From the NCBI GenBank assembly GCA_051745835.1, contig JBNJEL010000079.1, positions 1 through 8,603 of the forward strand: a stretch of 8,603 bases of DNA, in the 5' to 3' direction. A model generated the notes under the pieces. It was not told the origin of the DNA. It saw only the letters and a list, made by a program, of their open reading frames with translations, and ran no database searches. This DNA comes from JBNJEL01 sp051745835. GTDB lineage: Bacteria; Bacillota; Halanaerobiia; Halobacteroidales; Acetohalobiaceae. The position numbers were made by a program, and so were the translations under genes. Below, piece after piece: positions 1-6,050 of this stretch (position 1 is the stretch's first letter; every line of letters starts with the position of its first letter).

Positions 1-134
1 CCCCTACTATGATGTTAAATGTAATATAACACTCTATTCTTACTAAATAATTAACTAAATATTAAATTTAGGTCAATAAATTATTAAGTTAGGGCAATTT
101 GGTTAAAAATAAGCTAATTTTTTTAGTGAAATCA

Positions 135-163
135 TTTACAAAGCACCAAAAGTATAGTATAAT
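135..163 (+). promoter_or_regulatory. Sigma-A-type promoter driving a short non-coding unit
   Basis: The sequence has a -35 box TTTACA (135-140, one mismatch to TTGACA) and a perfect -10 box TATAAT (158-163), separated by the ideal 17 bases. Transcription would start near position 170. No plus-strand gene lies downstream. The next elements are an inverted repeat, a pyrimidine tract and a terminator-like hairpin, so the promoter most likely serves a small RNA. The boxes are seen directly; activity is inferred. Confidence 0.6.
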
Positions 164-168
164 TTTAT

Positions 169-190
169 TGTGAATGAAATAACATTCACA
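169..190 (+). repeat. Perfect inverted repeat at the predicted transcription start
   Basis: TGTGAATG (169-176) and CATTCACA (183-190) are exact reverse complements of 8 bases separated by AAATAA. The repeat begins at the predicted +1 of the promoter at 135-163. It could act as a 5' stabilising hairpin in the transcript or as an operator overlapping the start site. The sequence alone does not separate these roles. Confidence 0.6.
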
Positions 191-271
191 CAGATAAGAT
201 TTTTCCCTCTCCCCTTTCCCTCTTTTCTGATCAGCAGGAGTCTATTGAGGCAACTGCTGATTATTTATTTT
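170..271 (+). ncRNA. Candidate small RNA of about 100 nt with a pyrimidine-rich centre
   Basis: This unit is bounded by a near-consensus sigma-A promoter (135-163) and a hairpin followed by a T-rich stretch (230-271). It opens with a 7-8 bp hairpin (169-190). Positions 200-228 are 29 consecutive pyrimidines containing several CCC runs, then the 3' hairpin follows. The only start codon near the 5' end (ATG at 174) is followed at once by AAA TAA, so no protein is encoded. Exposed C-rich segments in Firmicute regulatory RNAs often pair with Shine-Dalgarno sequences, which is a plausible role here but unproven. I do not recognise a known RNA family. Alternatives are a decayed leader of a lost gene or chance promoter-like AT-rich sequence. 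Confidence 0.42.
230..271 (+). terminator. Terminator-like hairpin ending the candidate small RNA
   Basis: ATCAGCAG (230-237) pairs perfectly with CTGCTGAT (254-261) around a 16-base loop. It is followed on the plus strand by a T-rich, A-interrupted stretch (262-271). The tail is not a pure T run, so termination may be imperfect. The orientation fits the plus-strand promoter at 135-163. Confidence 0.45.
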
Positions 272-279
272 CAACTACA

Positions 280-309
280 AAACTTCCAGGTTAAGATACC
301 TGGAAGTTT
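280..309 (-). terminator. Strong 12-bp hairpin at the end of the minus-strand unit
   Basis: AAACTTCCAGGT (280-291) and ACCTGGAAGTTT (298-309) form a perfect 12-bp stem with a 6-base loop. On the minus strand the right arm of the stem overlaps the stop codon (308-310) of the TOBE-like remnant, so this probably was the terminator of that ancestral gene. It may now end transcription from the two-component operon, for which I see no closer terminator. The T tract after the stem is short (TTTT, interrupted by G), and the stem could also act on plus-strand transcripts. Confidence 0.5.
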
Positions 310-555
310 AATTAATTAAGTGAATATTTTGCGGTGGTAAACGTAAGTTTAACTCAGTTCCCATTGAGAAGTTCCAAACTGAAACTGTTGGTACATCCAC
401 GATTAAGTCAAACTCTTCATGATTAAAGATACTATAAATAATCTACTAACTGAACCTCGTGATAACTTCTTTTTTAGTTGACCAGTAAAAATATTAGCTC
501 CATCTAACTTATCATCAGTTAAACCAGGAATATTTTTAGCAATTTTTTCCTTAAA
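308..555 (-). pseudogene. Remnant of an ABC-transporter ATPase C-terminus (TOBE-like domain), frameshifted
   Basis: Two minus-strand frames join into one domain-like sequence. The first (555-406, stop 403-405) includes IPGLTDDKLDGANIFTGQL and then LSRGSVSRLF. The second is open from 442 to 311 (stop 308-310) and includes HEEFDLIVDVPTVSVW, then a GTELNLRLPPQNIHLI ending. The pattern 'N-x-F-x-G ... G-x-V ... G-T-E-L-x-L-x-L-P-P ... I-H-L-I' resembles the TOBE domain that closes ATP-binding subunits of molybdate, iron or sugar importers. A shift of reading frame between about 406 and 442 is needed. A stop codon (556-558) precedes the first fragment, and no Walker or ABC signature motif remains, so the ATPase core is gone. 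The family call rests on the residue pattern only. The piece lies just past the sensor kinase and ends in a strong hairpin. Confidence 0.4.
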
Positions 556-588
556 TTATAACTTAAACTAAATCAACTTATCTCTTAC

Positions 589-2367
589 TTAATCAGCTTT
601 AAGCAAGTAGAAGGTGAATTTAGTACCTTCATCGACTTCGCTCTCTACTTCAATCTCTCCTTGATGATTCTCTAAAATATGCTTCACAATCGACAATCCT
701 AAGCCTGTCCCACCTAACTTACGAGATCTAGTCTTATCAACACGATAGAACCTTTCAAAGATTCGCGCTAAATCCTCCTCTGGAATCCCAATTCCATCAT
801 CAATAATCTTCGTCCAAACCTTATCCTGCTCTTCGTAAATCTTAACCTGCACTTGACCACCTTCAGGGGTATACTTAATAGCATTATCTACTAAGTTAAT
901 ATAGAGCCGTTCAATCTGACTACGATTACCGCGAACCGGACTTATCTGCGCCGGAGTATCCACTTTTAAGTCAATCTGTTTACTGTCAGCTTTAGGTACT
1001 ATGGTGGTAAGCACTTTCTCTACTACCTGATTTAAATCAACAGTATTCCCTTGATCTAAAGCACTAACATTTGATTCTAACTGTGATAGATCCAATAAAT
1101 CAGTAATTAACTGCTCTAATCGATCTGCTTCATCTTTAATAATCTCTAAGAAGTTATCCAAAATACTCGGCTCAAGATCATCTTCAACTAATAGCGTCTC
1201 CACATATCCTTTAATTGAAGTTAACGGCGTCTTAAGTTCATGTGAGACATTACCAACAAATTCCGTACGCATCTGCTCTAATTTTCTAACCTCTGTTATA
1301 TCACGCAGTACAGCAACAGCACCTTCTTGACCATCCTCCTTACTTTGAATTGGAGTTACATGGACTCGAATATTCTTCTGCTCAGGATAGATTGTTTCAA
1401 TCTCTTCAGTTCGATCCTGATCCTCTTCTACAGCCGACATCAAAATCTGATGTAACTTATGATTACGCGTAACCTCTAAGACTGATTTATCTAGCGTTTT
1501 CTGCTCATTAATCTGAAACAGATACTCCGCCGCTGGATTAAAGAGAATCACACGTCCACTTTGGTCAACAGCAATTAAGCCGTCACCCATACCTGTTACA
1601 ATTGCTTCGATCCGCTTCTTCTTCTGCGAAATCTCATTAATTTTTGCTTCTAACTCATCAGCCATATTATTAAATGCTCGACTTAAACGTCCCAACTCAT
1701 CTTTATAATTAAAGTTAAGTCGTTCATCTAAAGAACCCTCTGCCATCCTACTCGCTACTTCAGTCATCCGCTCAATTGGATTAGTAATCCGCTTAATTAG
1801 TTTTAATCCTAAAATTAATGAAAGAAAGATAGCTACTAATCCTGTCGAAGAAAGCCGCCAGAAGATATCAAATAATAGATTGCGAATCTGGGTTAGAGAA
1901 ATCGCCAGACGTACTACTCCCACCTCGCCTACTTCTTTAGTAATCGGTAATGCTACATACTTCATCTTCTGCTGTAAAGTTTTACTATAACGCGTAGAAA
2001 TCCCGCGATCTGATTGCAGTGCTTCTTGAATCTCTGGTCGATTAAGATGATTAGGCATCTGACGCGGATTCTCTTCAGAATCACCCAATACTTTTCCGTC
2101 AGCTCTAATAATTGTAATTCGAGCATCAATATCATTACTATATTTATTAAGTAATCTCTCAATCACTTCTATATCATAATTATTGATCGTTACCTCATCC
2201 TTAATTAGATCTCTAACAAGTCTTGCTTCTTTAGTTAAGTTATTCTCTATTCGCTCAATTAAGTGTTCTCTCATTCTTCTTTGGAGTGTAAAGCCTGAAA
2301 AAAGCAGTACAGTAATAATCAATATGAGCCATAATGCCATAATCTTACTACGAATACTGGTAAACAT
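589..2367 (-). CDS. Membrane sensor histidine kinase, PhoR/PnpS/WalK-like
   Basis: A 592-residue class I histidine kinase that should autophosphorylate in response to an extracytoplasmic or membrane signal and pass the phosphate to the adjacent response regulator. A first membrane segment (about 10-28) and a second (about 172-190) flank an extracytoplasmic sensor of roughly 140 residues. HAMP (about 191-245) and PAS (about 250-365) domains follow. The dimerisation/phosphoacceptor motif has H376 in NVSHELKTPLTS. The ATPase domain shows the N box (NLVDNAIKYTPEGG, 491-504), G1 (DDGIGIP, 523-529), F box (FERFYRVD) and G2 (GGTGLGLS, 552-559), all intact. The ATG lies 2 bases after the regulator's stop, with AAGGAG inside the end of that gene, so the pair is cotranscribed and probably coupled. 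Architecture and length match PhoR (phosphate), but ResE and WalK look alike. No pst or phoU genes are present to decide. Confidence 0.93.
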   Translation of the reverse strand: MFTSIRSKIMALWLILIITVLLFSGFTLQRRMREHLIERIENNLTKEARLVRDLIKDEVTINNYDIEVIERLLNKYSNDIDARITIIRADGKVLGDSEENPRQMPNHLNRPEIQEALQSDRGISTRYSKTLQQKMKYVALPITKEVGEVGVVRLAISLTQIRNLLFDIFWRLSSTGLVAIFLSLILGLKLIKRITNPIERMTEVASRMAEGSLDERLNFNYKDELGRLSRAFNNMADELEAKINEISQKKKRIEAIVTGMGDGLIAVDQSGRVILFNPAAEYLFQINEQKTLDKSVLEVTRNHKLHQILMSAVEEDQDRTEEIETIYPEQKNIRVHVTPIQSKEDGQEGAVAVLRDITEVRKLEQMRTEFVGNVSHELKTPLTSIKGYVETLLVEDDLEPSILDNFLEIIKDEADRLEQLITDLLDLSQLESNVSALDQGNTVDLNQVVEKVLTTIVPKADSKQIDLKVDTPAQISPVRGNRSQIERLYINLVDNAIKYTPEGGQVQVKIYEEQDKVWTKIIDDGIGIPEEDLARIFERFYRVDKTRSRKLGGTGLGLSIVKHILENHQGEIEVESEVDEGTKFTFYLLKAD

Positions 2368-2369
2368 AA

Positions 2370-3077
2370 TTAGTCCAACTCCTTAAATCGATAGCCGACT
2401 CCTCTAACCGTCTCAATATACTGTATATCACTATTAAGATAATCCTTTAATTTCTGCCTAGTACGTCGAATGTGAACATCAACTGTCCGCGTATCACCAT
2501 TATAATCATAGCCCCAAATCTCCTGGAGCAAAAAATCACGGGTCAAAACTCTACCAGCATTATTAACCAAAATTTTTAACAGTTCAAACTCTTTCGGTGT
2601 CAAGTCTACTTCCGTTCCAGCTAACTGCACCTCATACTTATTAAGATCAATCACTATCCTACCTACTTGAATAAGCTCCTGATCTTGTTTATTGCTAGAA
2701 AAGCTTGTCCTACGTAAAATAGCTTTGACTCTAGCAGTTAATTCACGCGGACTAAAAGGCTTAGTAATATAGTCATCTGCTCCTAACTCAAGACCTAATA
2801 CACGGTCAACCTCTTTCTCTTTAGCAGTTAACATAATAATTGGCAATTCATTAAGCTCTTGATCATTTCTGATGTGACGACAGACATCTAATCCATCAAC
2901 TTCAGGTAACATCAAATCTAAGATCAGTAGATCTATATCTTCTTTCTCCAGTAAATCTAAAGCAGACTGACCATCATAAGTAACTACTACCTCATAACCA
3001 GCCTGCTTAAGATTAAACTCCACTAATTCTACTATATTCTCTTCATCATCAACTACTAAAATTTTCTGCTTACTCAC
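2370..3077 (-). CDS. OmpR/PhoB-family response regulator (PhoP/WalR-like)
   Basis: A 235-residue transcription factor, partner of the downstream sensor kinase. The receiver domain (about 4-120) has the acidic pair D10-D11, phosphoacceptor D54 in LILDLMLPEVDG, T84 and K106 (DDYITKPF), all intact. The C-terminal winged helix (about 137-232) ends in the typical VDVHIRRTRQKL ... RGVGYRF pattern. Phosphorylation should promote dimerisation and binding to direct-repeat promoter sites. The start is a GTG at 3077-3075, placed by GAGGTG five bases upstream. The gap to pgeF is only 16 bases, so the three genes pgeF, regulator and kinase look like one transcription unit. The regulon cannot be read from this window. 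PhoP (phosphate) is the best guess by similarity, with WalR or ResD as alternatives. Confidence 0.94.
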   Translation of the reverse strand: MSKQKILVVDDEENIVELVEFNLKQAGYEVVVTYDGQSALDLLEKEDIDLLILDLMLPEVDGLDVCRHIRNDQELNELPIIMLTAKEKEVDRVLGLELGADDYITKPFSPRELTARVKAILRRTSFSSNKQDQELIQVGRIVIDLNKYEVQLAGTEVDLTPKEFELLKILVNNAGRVLTRDFLLQEIWGYDYNGDTRTVDVHIRRTRQKLKDYLNSDIQYIETVRGVGYRFKELD

Positions 3078-3093
3078 TCTACCACCTCATTAA

Positions 3094-3906
3094 TTATTTT
3101 AATTGGATCAAAGTTGCCAACCGTCCTGTCTTATCATCCGCAGCACGATAGGAGTAAAGATAATTAGGATTACAAGCAGTACATGCACCACTAATTATAA
3201 TATTCTCTTTGAGGACACCTAACTCCTGTAATTGTTGACTATTAGCCTGCCATAAGTTCAACTGCCACTTACCTGCTCCTTTTGCTGTAACTAAGTCTTG
3301 CCAATCAATAAAAGCCTGTTGTAAAGGTTTAATCACCTGCTCATCAACCTCATAACAGCAAGGCCCAATCGAAGGGCCAATCCCCACTAATAAGTTCTTA
3401 GGCTGTACAGCAAACTCATCTCTCATCTGTTGAACAGTCTGTTGAGCAATCTTTTTTACCGTACCCCGCCAGCCACCGTGACAGACAGCAATTACTTCCT
3501 GTTGAGGATCTAACATTAAAAGCGGTACGCAATCAGCACCAAACGCCATCAATGGTACTTGACGCTGATTAGTAATTAAAGCATCAGTATTCTTAATCTC
3601 AGTCTGTTTAGTTAAAGCTCCGCGTCCACAATCATCTTTAGTCACTATTTCGATATTATCCGAATGAGTCTGCTCTTGAGCCACTAGTTTACGATGATCA
3701 ATTCCTAATATCTGACAAATCCGGCGCCGATTCTCTACTACATGTTCCCGTTGGTCGGCAGGATCAAAACCTAAATTTAATTCCGCTAATCCCCCCTGAC
3801 TTACTCCACCAACTCTAGTGGAATAAGCATGATCTACCATATCTAAATCACAAAACTCTTCTATAATATAGTACTGCACACTATCTTGAGCTACCAACTT
3901 AAACAT
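3094..3906 (-). CDS. pgeF: Peptidoglycan editing factor PgeF (YfiH/YlmD, laccase domain)
   Basis: A cytoplasmic protein of 270 residues in the YfiH/DUF152 family. Family members were formerly called polyphenol oxidases or laccases. In E. coli the homologue removes mis-incorporated L-Ser from UDP-MurNAc precursors, and others show purine nucleoside phosphorylase activity. The three conserved metal ligands are visible: H81 (QEQTHSDN), C126 (FGADCVPLL) and H143 (CHGGWRGT). So is the GPSIGPCCYEV motif (177-187) and the late YLYSYR segment. I place the start at the ATG at 3906-3904, which has AAGGAG 8 bases upstream. A GTG three codons earlier abuts that ribosome binding site and is unlikely. In Firmicutes this gene (ylmD) often sits near ylmC/ymxH and sigG, as here. 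It heads an apparent operon with the two-component system downstream. Confidence 0.93.
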   Translation of the reverse strand: MFKLVAQDSVQYYIIEEFCDLDMVDHAYSTRVGGVSQGGLAELNLGFDPADQREHVVENRRRICQILGIDHRKLVAQEQTHSDNIEIVTKDDCGRGALTKQTEIKNTDALITNQRQVPLMAFGADCVPLLMLDPQQEVIAVCHGGWRGTVKKIAQQTVQQMRDEFAVQPKNLLVGIGPSIGPCCYEVDEQVIKPLQQAFIDWQDLVTAKGAGKWQLNLWQANSQQLQELGVLKENIIISGACTACNPNYLYSYRAADDKTGRLATLIQLK

Positions 3907-3959
3907 ATATCCCACTCCTTACTAACTTTTCTGTAATACATTACTTCACTACAATCAGG

Positions 3960-3986
3960 TTAACTCCTGTTTTTCAATAGAGTTAA
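3960..3986. repeat. Inverted repeat in the pgeF leader
   Basis: TTAACTC (3960-3966) and GAGTTAA (3980-3986) are exact 7-base reverse complements around a 13-base spacer. The repeat lies between a -10-like box and pgeF. It could be an operator or a leader hairpin. No T run follows on the minus strand, so it does not look like a terminator. Confidence 0.3.
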
Positions 3987-4002
3987 TTATTACTTGTCCG
4001 TT

Positions 4003-4008
4003 ATTATA
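4003..4008 (-). promoter_or_regulatory. Possible -10 element for the pgeF operon
   Basis: The minus strand reads TATAAT at 4008-4003, about 100 bases upstream of pgeF. No convincing -35 hexamer lies 16-18 bases further upstream: the hexamer there is AT-rich and unlike TTGACA. A TTTACA occurs too far away. This is a weak promoter candidate, or one that needs an activator. Confidence 0.3.
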
Positions 4009-4043
4009 CTATAGAAAACCTAATCTAAAATATGTAAATTTAA

Positions 4044-4313
4044 CTAATTAAAGTCTTGAAATTCATCTTCAAAATTAGTTAATCCTTCTAAATTAACTAA
4101 GATTACATCTTCACCGATCTTTTGGATTTGCCCCCAATCAATTACTACATCATTAGGACTTGATAAAACACCAAATAACTTACGCTCTCCCGGTACTACT
4201 ACCGATTTAATCTTACCTTGATTTAGATCTAACTCTATATCTTTAATTAATCCTAACCGCTGACCATCAACACTGATAACCTCTTTCTTTCTTAATTCCG
4301 AAGTCTTTAACAT
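4044..4313 (-). CDS. YlmC/YmxH-family sporulation-associated PRC-barrel protein
   Basis: A small 89-residue protein made of one PRC-barrel-like domain. It begins MLKTSELRKKEVISVDGQRL, continues with LGLIKDIELDLNQGKIKSVVV, and ends in an acidic tail. This is the YlmC/YmxH family of endospore formers, which lies near sigG or ylmD in many clostridia and bacilli. Its molecular role is not established. PRC barrels often mediate protein or RNA interactions. The ATG is well placed behind AGGAGGG with a 6-base spacer. It sits between the terminator of spoIIR and the leader of pgeF, so it is probably transcribed alone or partly with pgeF. I see no clear sigma-A promoter in the 70 bases upstream, and a sporulation-type promoter cannot be assigned with confidence. 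Confidence 0.88.
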   Translation of the reverse strand: MLKTSELRKKEVISVDGQRLGLIKDIELDLNQGKIKSVVVPGERKLFGVLSSPNDVVIDWGQIQKIGEDVILVNLEGLTNFEDEFQDFN

Positions 4314-4382
4314 TACTTTCCCTCCTGACTAAAAACAGCTATTACTATATATATGTCCTCAAGATTAAATATGTGACTCCAT

Positions 4383-4410
4383 AAAAATAAAGCTCCTAAT
4401 TAGGAGCTTT
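4383..4410 (-). terminator. Intrinsic terminator of the sigG-spoIIR operon
   Basis: Positions 4389-4410 are a perfect 22-base palindrome whose arms contain AAAGCTCCTAA. On the minus strand it is followed by ATTTTTAT, giving a classical stem plus T-rich tail about 15 bases after the spoIIR stop codon. It separates the sporulation unit from the YlmC/YmxH gene. Confidence 0.82.
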
Positions 4411-4425
4411 AAAGATGTATAATTA

Positions 4426-5109
4426 TTACTCTTTAATTAAGTTATCGACCAGATTATTTAAATCAACTACCGAAGCACGTAGAGTTTCTTTTAATCTCTG
4501 CTGTTGGTCTGCTAACTGAGAATTATCCTGCAGATATTCTACTAACTTAGACTTAACTACAACCTCTACTTCTTCTGACTTAGCTTTATTAGTGGACTGA
4601 TCTTTCTGTTGGTCAACTGCATCAATATAACAGAAGGGAGGAAAGAGTACACACCACCAGTTCTGACCTCTACCTGACCCTAAGACAACTCTTAATGCTT
4701 GGTAGTTACCAGCCGGTAGAGTTAGATTGCCATAAGTGCGCTTAGGAAAATCAAAGTTACCTAATTTAAGCTGAACCTGATAATCGCGCCCCTGTTCTTC
4801 TAATTTATCTTTAACTACCTGTCTAATATAATCTAAATTATCCTCTACGACTTCCTGCGCCTTTTGCGCATTACTTAGATCACTAAATAATCCTTCGGTC
4901 TCTTGAATAATCTGATCTCTAATATTCCGCTTAAGACGTTGATCTGTTAGAGAGTTACTGTTAGCAATCACATGTAAACGTAATAGGTTATCGGGATTAT
5001 AAGAATCTCTTGAAGATGTTGGAGTTAACTCTACCGCTGTCTGAGCAGCAAAACCGATTAAAATTACCAAAGCAGCTACTGTAATTAAGATTAATCTAAT
5101 CCGTCTCAT
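4426..5109 (-). CDS. spoIIR: Stage II sporulation protein R (SpoIIR)
   Basis: The forespore-made signalling protein that crosses into the intermembrane space and activates SpoIIGA, the membrane protease that cleaves pro-sigma-E in the mother cell. With the start used here it has 227 residues, close to the B. subtilis length of about 224. Residues 4-24 form an N-terminal hydrophobic signal/anchor. Conserved blocks follow: LLRLHVIANSNS (42-53), LPAGNYQALRV (131-141) and NWWCVLFPPFCYID (150-163). The ATG at 5109 is preferred because GAGGA (5122-5118) lies 8 bases upstream inside the last codons of sigG. An ATG at 5130 has a poorly spaced site. Only one base separates it from the sigG stop, so the two are translationally coupled. 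Expression should come from the forespore promoter at 5937-5965, in keeping with spoIIR being a sigma-F gene in B. subtilis. Confidence 0.93.
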   Translation of the reverse strand: MRRIRLILITVAALVILIGFAAQTAVELTPTSSRDSYNPDNLLRLHVIANSNSLTDQRLKRNIRDQIIQETEGLFSDLSNAQKAQEVVEDNLDYIRQVVKDKLEEQGRDYQVQLKLGNFDFPKRTYGNLTLPAGNYQALRVVLGSGRGQNWWCVLFPPFCYIDAVDQQKDQSTNKAKSEEVEVVVKSKLVEYLQDNSQLADQQQRLKETLRASVVDLNNLVDNLIKE

Positions 5110-5110
5110 C

Positions 5111-5893
5111 TTAATCTTCCTCACTAACATACTGCTTAAGATTCTCCAGCGCTGCTTTCTCTAACCGAGAGACTTGGGCTTGAGAGATTCCGATACTATC
5201 AGCAACTTCCATTTGAGTCTGACCTTTATAGAAACGTTTACTTAAGATTAGCTTCTCGCGTTCTTCTAATTGGCGTAAGGCTTCGCGAACAGCAATTCCT
5301 TCTAACCAGCTCTCATTTTCACTATCCTCATCACTAACTTGATCCATAACATAGATTGGATCACCACCATCTTGATAGATCGGTTCAAAAAGTGAAATTG
5401 GATCTTGAATAGCATCTAGGGCTTGGACTATATCTTCACGCGGAATCCCTAACTCTTGTGCTATTTCAGTTAAAGTCGGTTCTTCGGATTTTTTATTCTC
5501 CAGGCTCTCTTTAATTTGTAAGGCTTTATAAGCTGTATCGCGTAAAGACCTACTGACGCGAATAGGATTATGATCTCGTAAGTGGCGCCTAATCTCACCA
5601 ATTATCATCGGTACAGCATAAGTAGAGAACTTAACATTTCGACTTAGATCGAAGTTATCGATTGCTTTCATCAAGCCGATACAACCTACCTGAAATAGAT
5701 CATCAATCGGTTCACCGCGATTATTAAACCGCTGTAGTACACTAAGTACTAATCGTAAGTTACCGCCAACTATTGTCTGACGAGCATGTCTATCTCCCGC
5801 CTGCATCTTCTTAAATAACTTTCTCATCTCTTGATTAGTTAACACCGGTAGTTCTGATGTATTAACTCCTGAAATATCTACTTTATTTCCCAA
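5111..5893 (-). CDS. sigG: RNA polymerase sporulation sigma factor SigG (sigma-G)
   Basis: The late forespore-specific sigma factor, directing genes for spore DNA protection, germinant receptors and more. The protein has 260 residues. The sigma-G N-terminal signature (NKVDISGVNTSELPVL) is followed by region 2 (about 45-107, with FNNRGEPIDDLFQVGCIGLM and FSTYAVPMIIGEIRR). Region 3 includes NPIRVSRSLRDTAYKAL, then the sigma-F/G-typical LFEPIYQDGGDPIYVMDQ. Region 4 carries a helix-turn-helix (TQMEVADSIGISQAQVSRLE). I choose the TTG at 5893 as start: GGAGG (5905-5901) lies 7 bases upstream, and the resulting N-terminus aligns with B. subtilis SigG. A GTG at 5908 would begin inside that ribosome binding site. 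A forespore promoter precedes the gene and spoIIR follows directly. The usual upstream neighbours spoIIGA and sigE are not next to it. Confidence 0.95.
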   Translation of the reverse strand: MGNKVDISGVNTSELPVLTNQEMRKLFKKMQAGDRHARQTIVGGNLRLVLSVLQRFNNRGEPIDDLFQVGCIGLMKAIDNFDLSRNVKFSTYAVPMIIGEIRRHLRDHNPIRVSRSLRDTAYKALQIKESLENKKSEEPTLTEIAQELGIPREDIVQALDAIQDPISLFEPIYQDGGDPIYVMDQVSDEDSENESWLEGIAVREALRQLEEREKLILSKRFYKGQTQMEVADSIGISQAQVSRLEKAALENLKQYVSEED

Positions 5894-5898
5894 GACAA

Positions 5899-5906
5899 CC
5901 CCTCCC
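5899..5906 (-). promoter_or_regulatory. Ribosome binding site that decides the sigG start
   Basis: The minus strand reads GGGAGGGG at 5906-5899, seven bases (measured from GGAGG) before a TTG at 5893. This places translation start at TTG rather than at the GTG at 5908 that overlaps the motif. Confidence 0.7.
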
Positions 5907-5936
5907 ACTTATTACCAAATTATGCTTTCTATTATC

Positions 5937-5965
5937 ATTATTGCCTGGTAATAGTGGATTTATAC
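5937..5965 (-). promoter_or_regulatory. Forespore promoter (sigma-F/sigma-G type) for sigG-spoIIR
   Basis: On the minus strand a -35 box GTATA (5965-5961) is followed after exactly 15 bases by GGCAATAAT (5945-5937). These match the published sigma-F consensus GYATA-N15-GGNNANANT at every specified position. Sigma-G recognises nearly the same sequence. Transcription would start near 5930, giving a leader of about 40 bases to the sigG TTG. In B. subtilis sigG is likewise switched on by sigma-F and then by itself. Here spoIIR would share the promoter. The match is seen directly; activity is inferred. Confidence 0.78.
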
Positions 5966-5986
5966 ATGTAATATTTAACTATTATT

Positions 5987-6012
5987 AAAAAGCCCCTGGT
6001 AATTGCCAGGAG
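5987..6012 (-). terminator. Intrinsic terminator of the methyltransferase gene
   Basis: On the minus strand CTCCTGG (6012-6006) pairs with CCAGGGG (5999-5993) through seven base pairs, one of them G-T, around a 6-base loop. CTTTTTAAT follows. It ends the methyltransferase transcript just before the forespore promoter of sigG and so insulates sporulation control from upstream reading. Confidence 0.72.
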
Positions 6013-6050
6013 ATGTGGGAGGAAAGAATATATAGTTGTTTCTATGACAT

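Noticed and set aside
1962..2162. Minus-strand open frame of 66 codons inside the sensor kinase
   Set aside because: It is in another frame of the extracytoplasmic sensor region of an intact kinase, so it is a shadow of that gene.
2183..2386. Plus-strand open frame of 67 codons opposite the start of the sensor kinase gene
   Set aside because: It overlaps a clearly real histidine kinase on the other strand, has no domain-like sequence and no ribosome binding site I can support.
3904..3915. GTG at 3915 as the start of pgeF
   Set aside because: It sits against the AAGGAG motif, leaving no spacing. The ATG at 3906 is 8 bases away from the motif.
4320..4380. Sporulation-type promoter upstream of the YlmC/YmxH gene
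   Set aside because: ACATATT and CATATATA resemble sigma-E boxes, but the spacing is short and the -10 differs at two positions. A sigma-F/G reading fails at the -35.
5107..5130. ATG at 5130 as the start of spoIIR
   Set aside because: Its GGAG motif is about 12 bases away, and it would overlap sigG by 20 bases. The ATG at 5109 has a better-spaced site and directly starts the signal segment.
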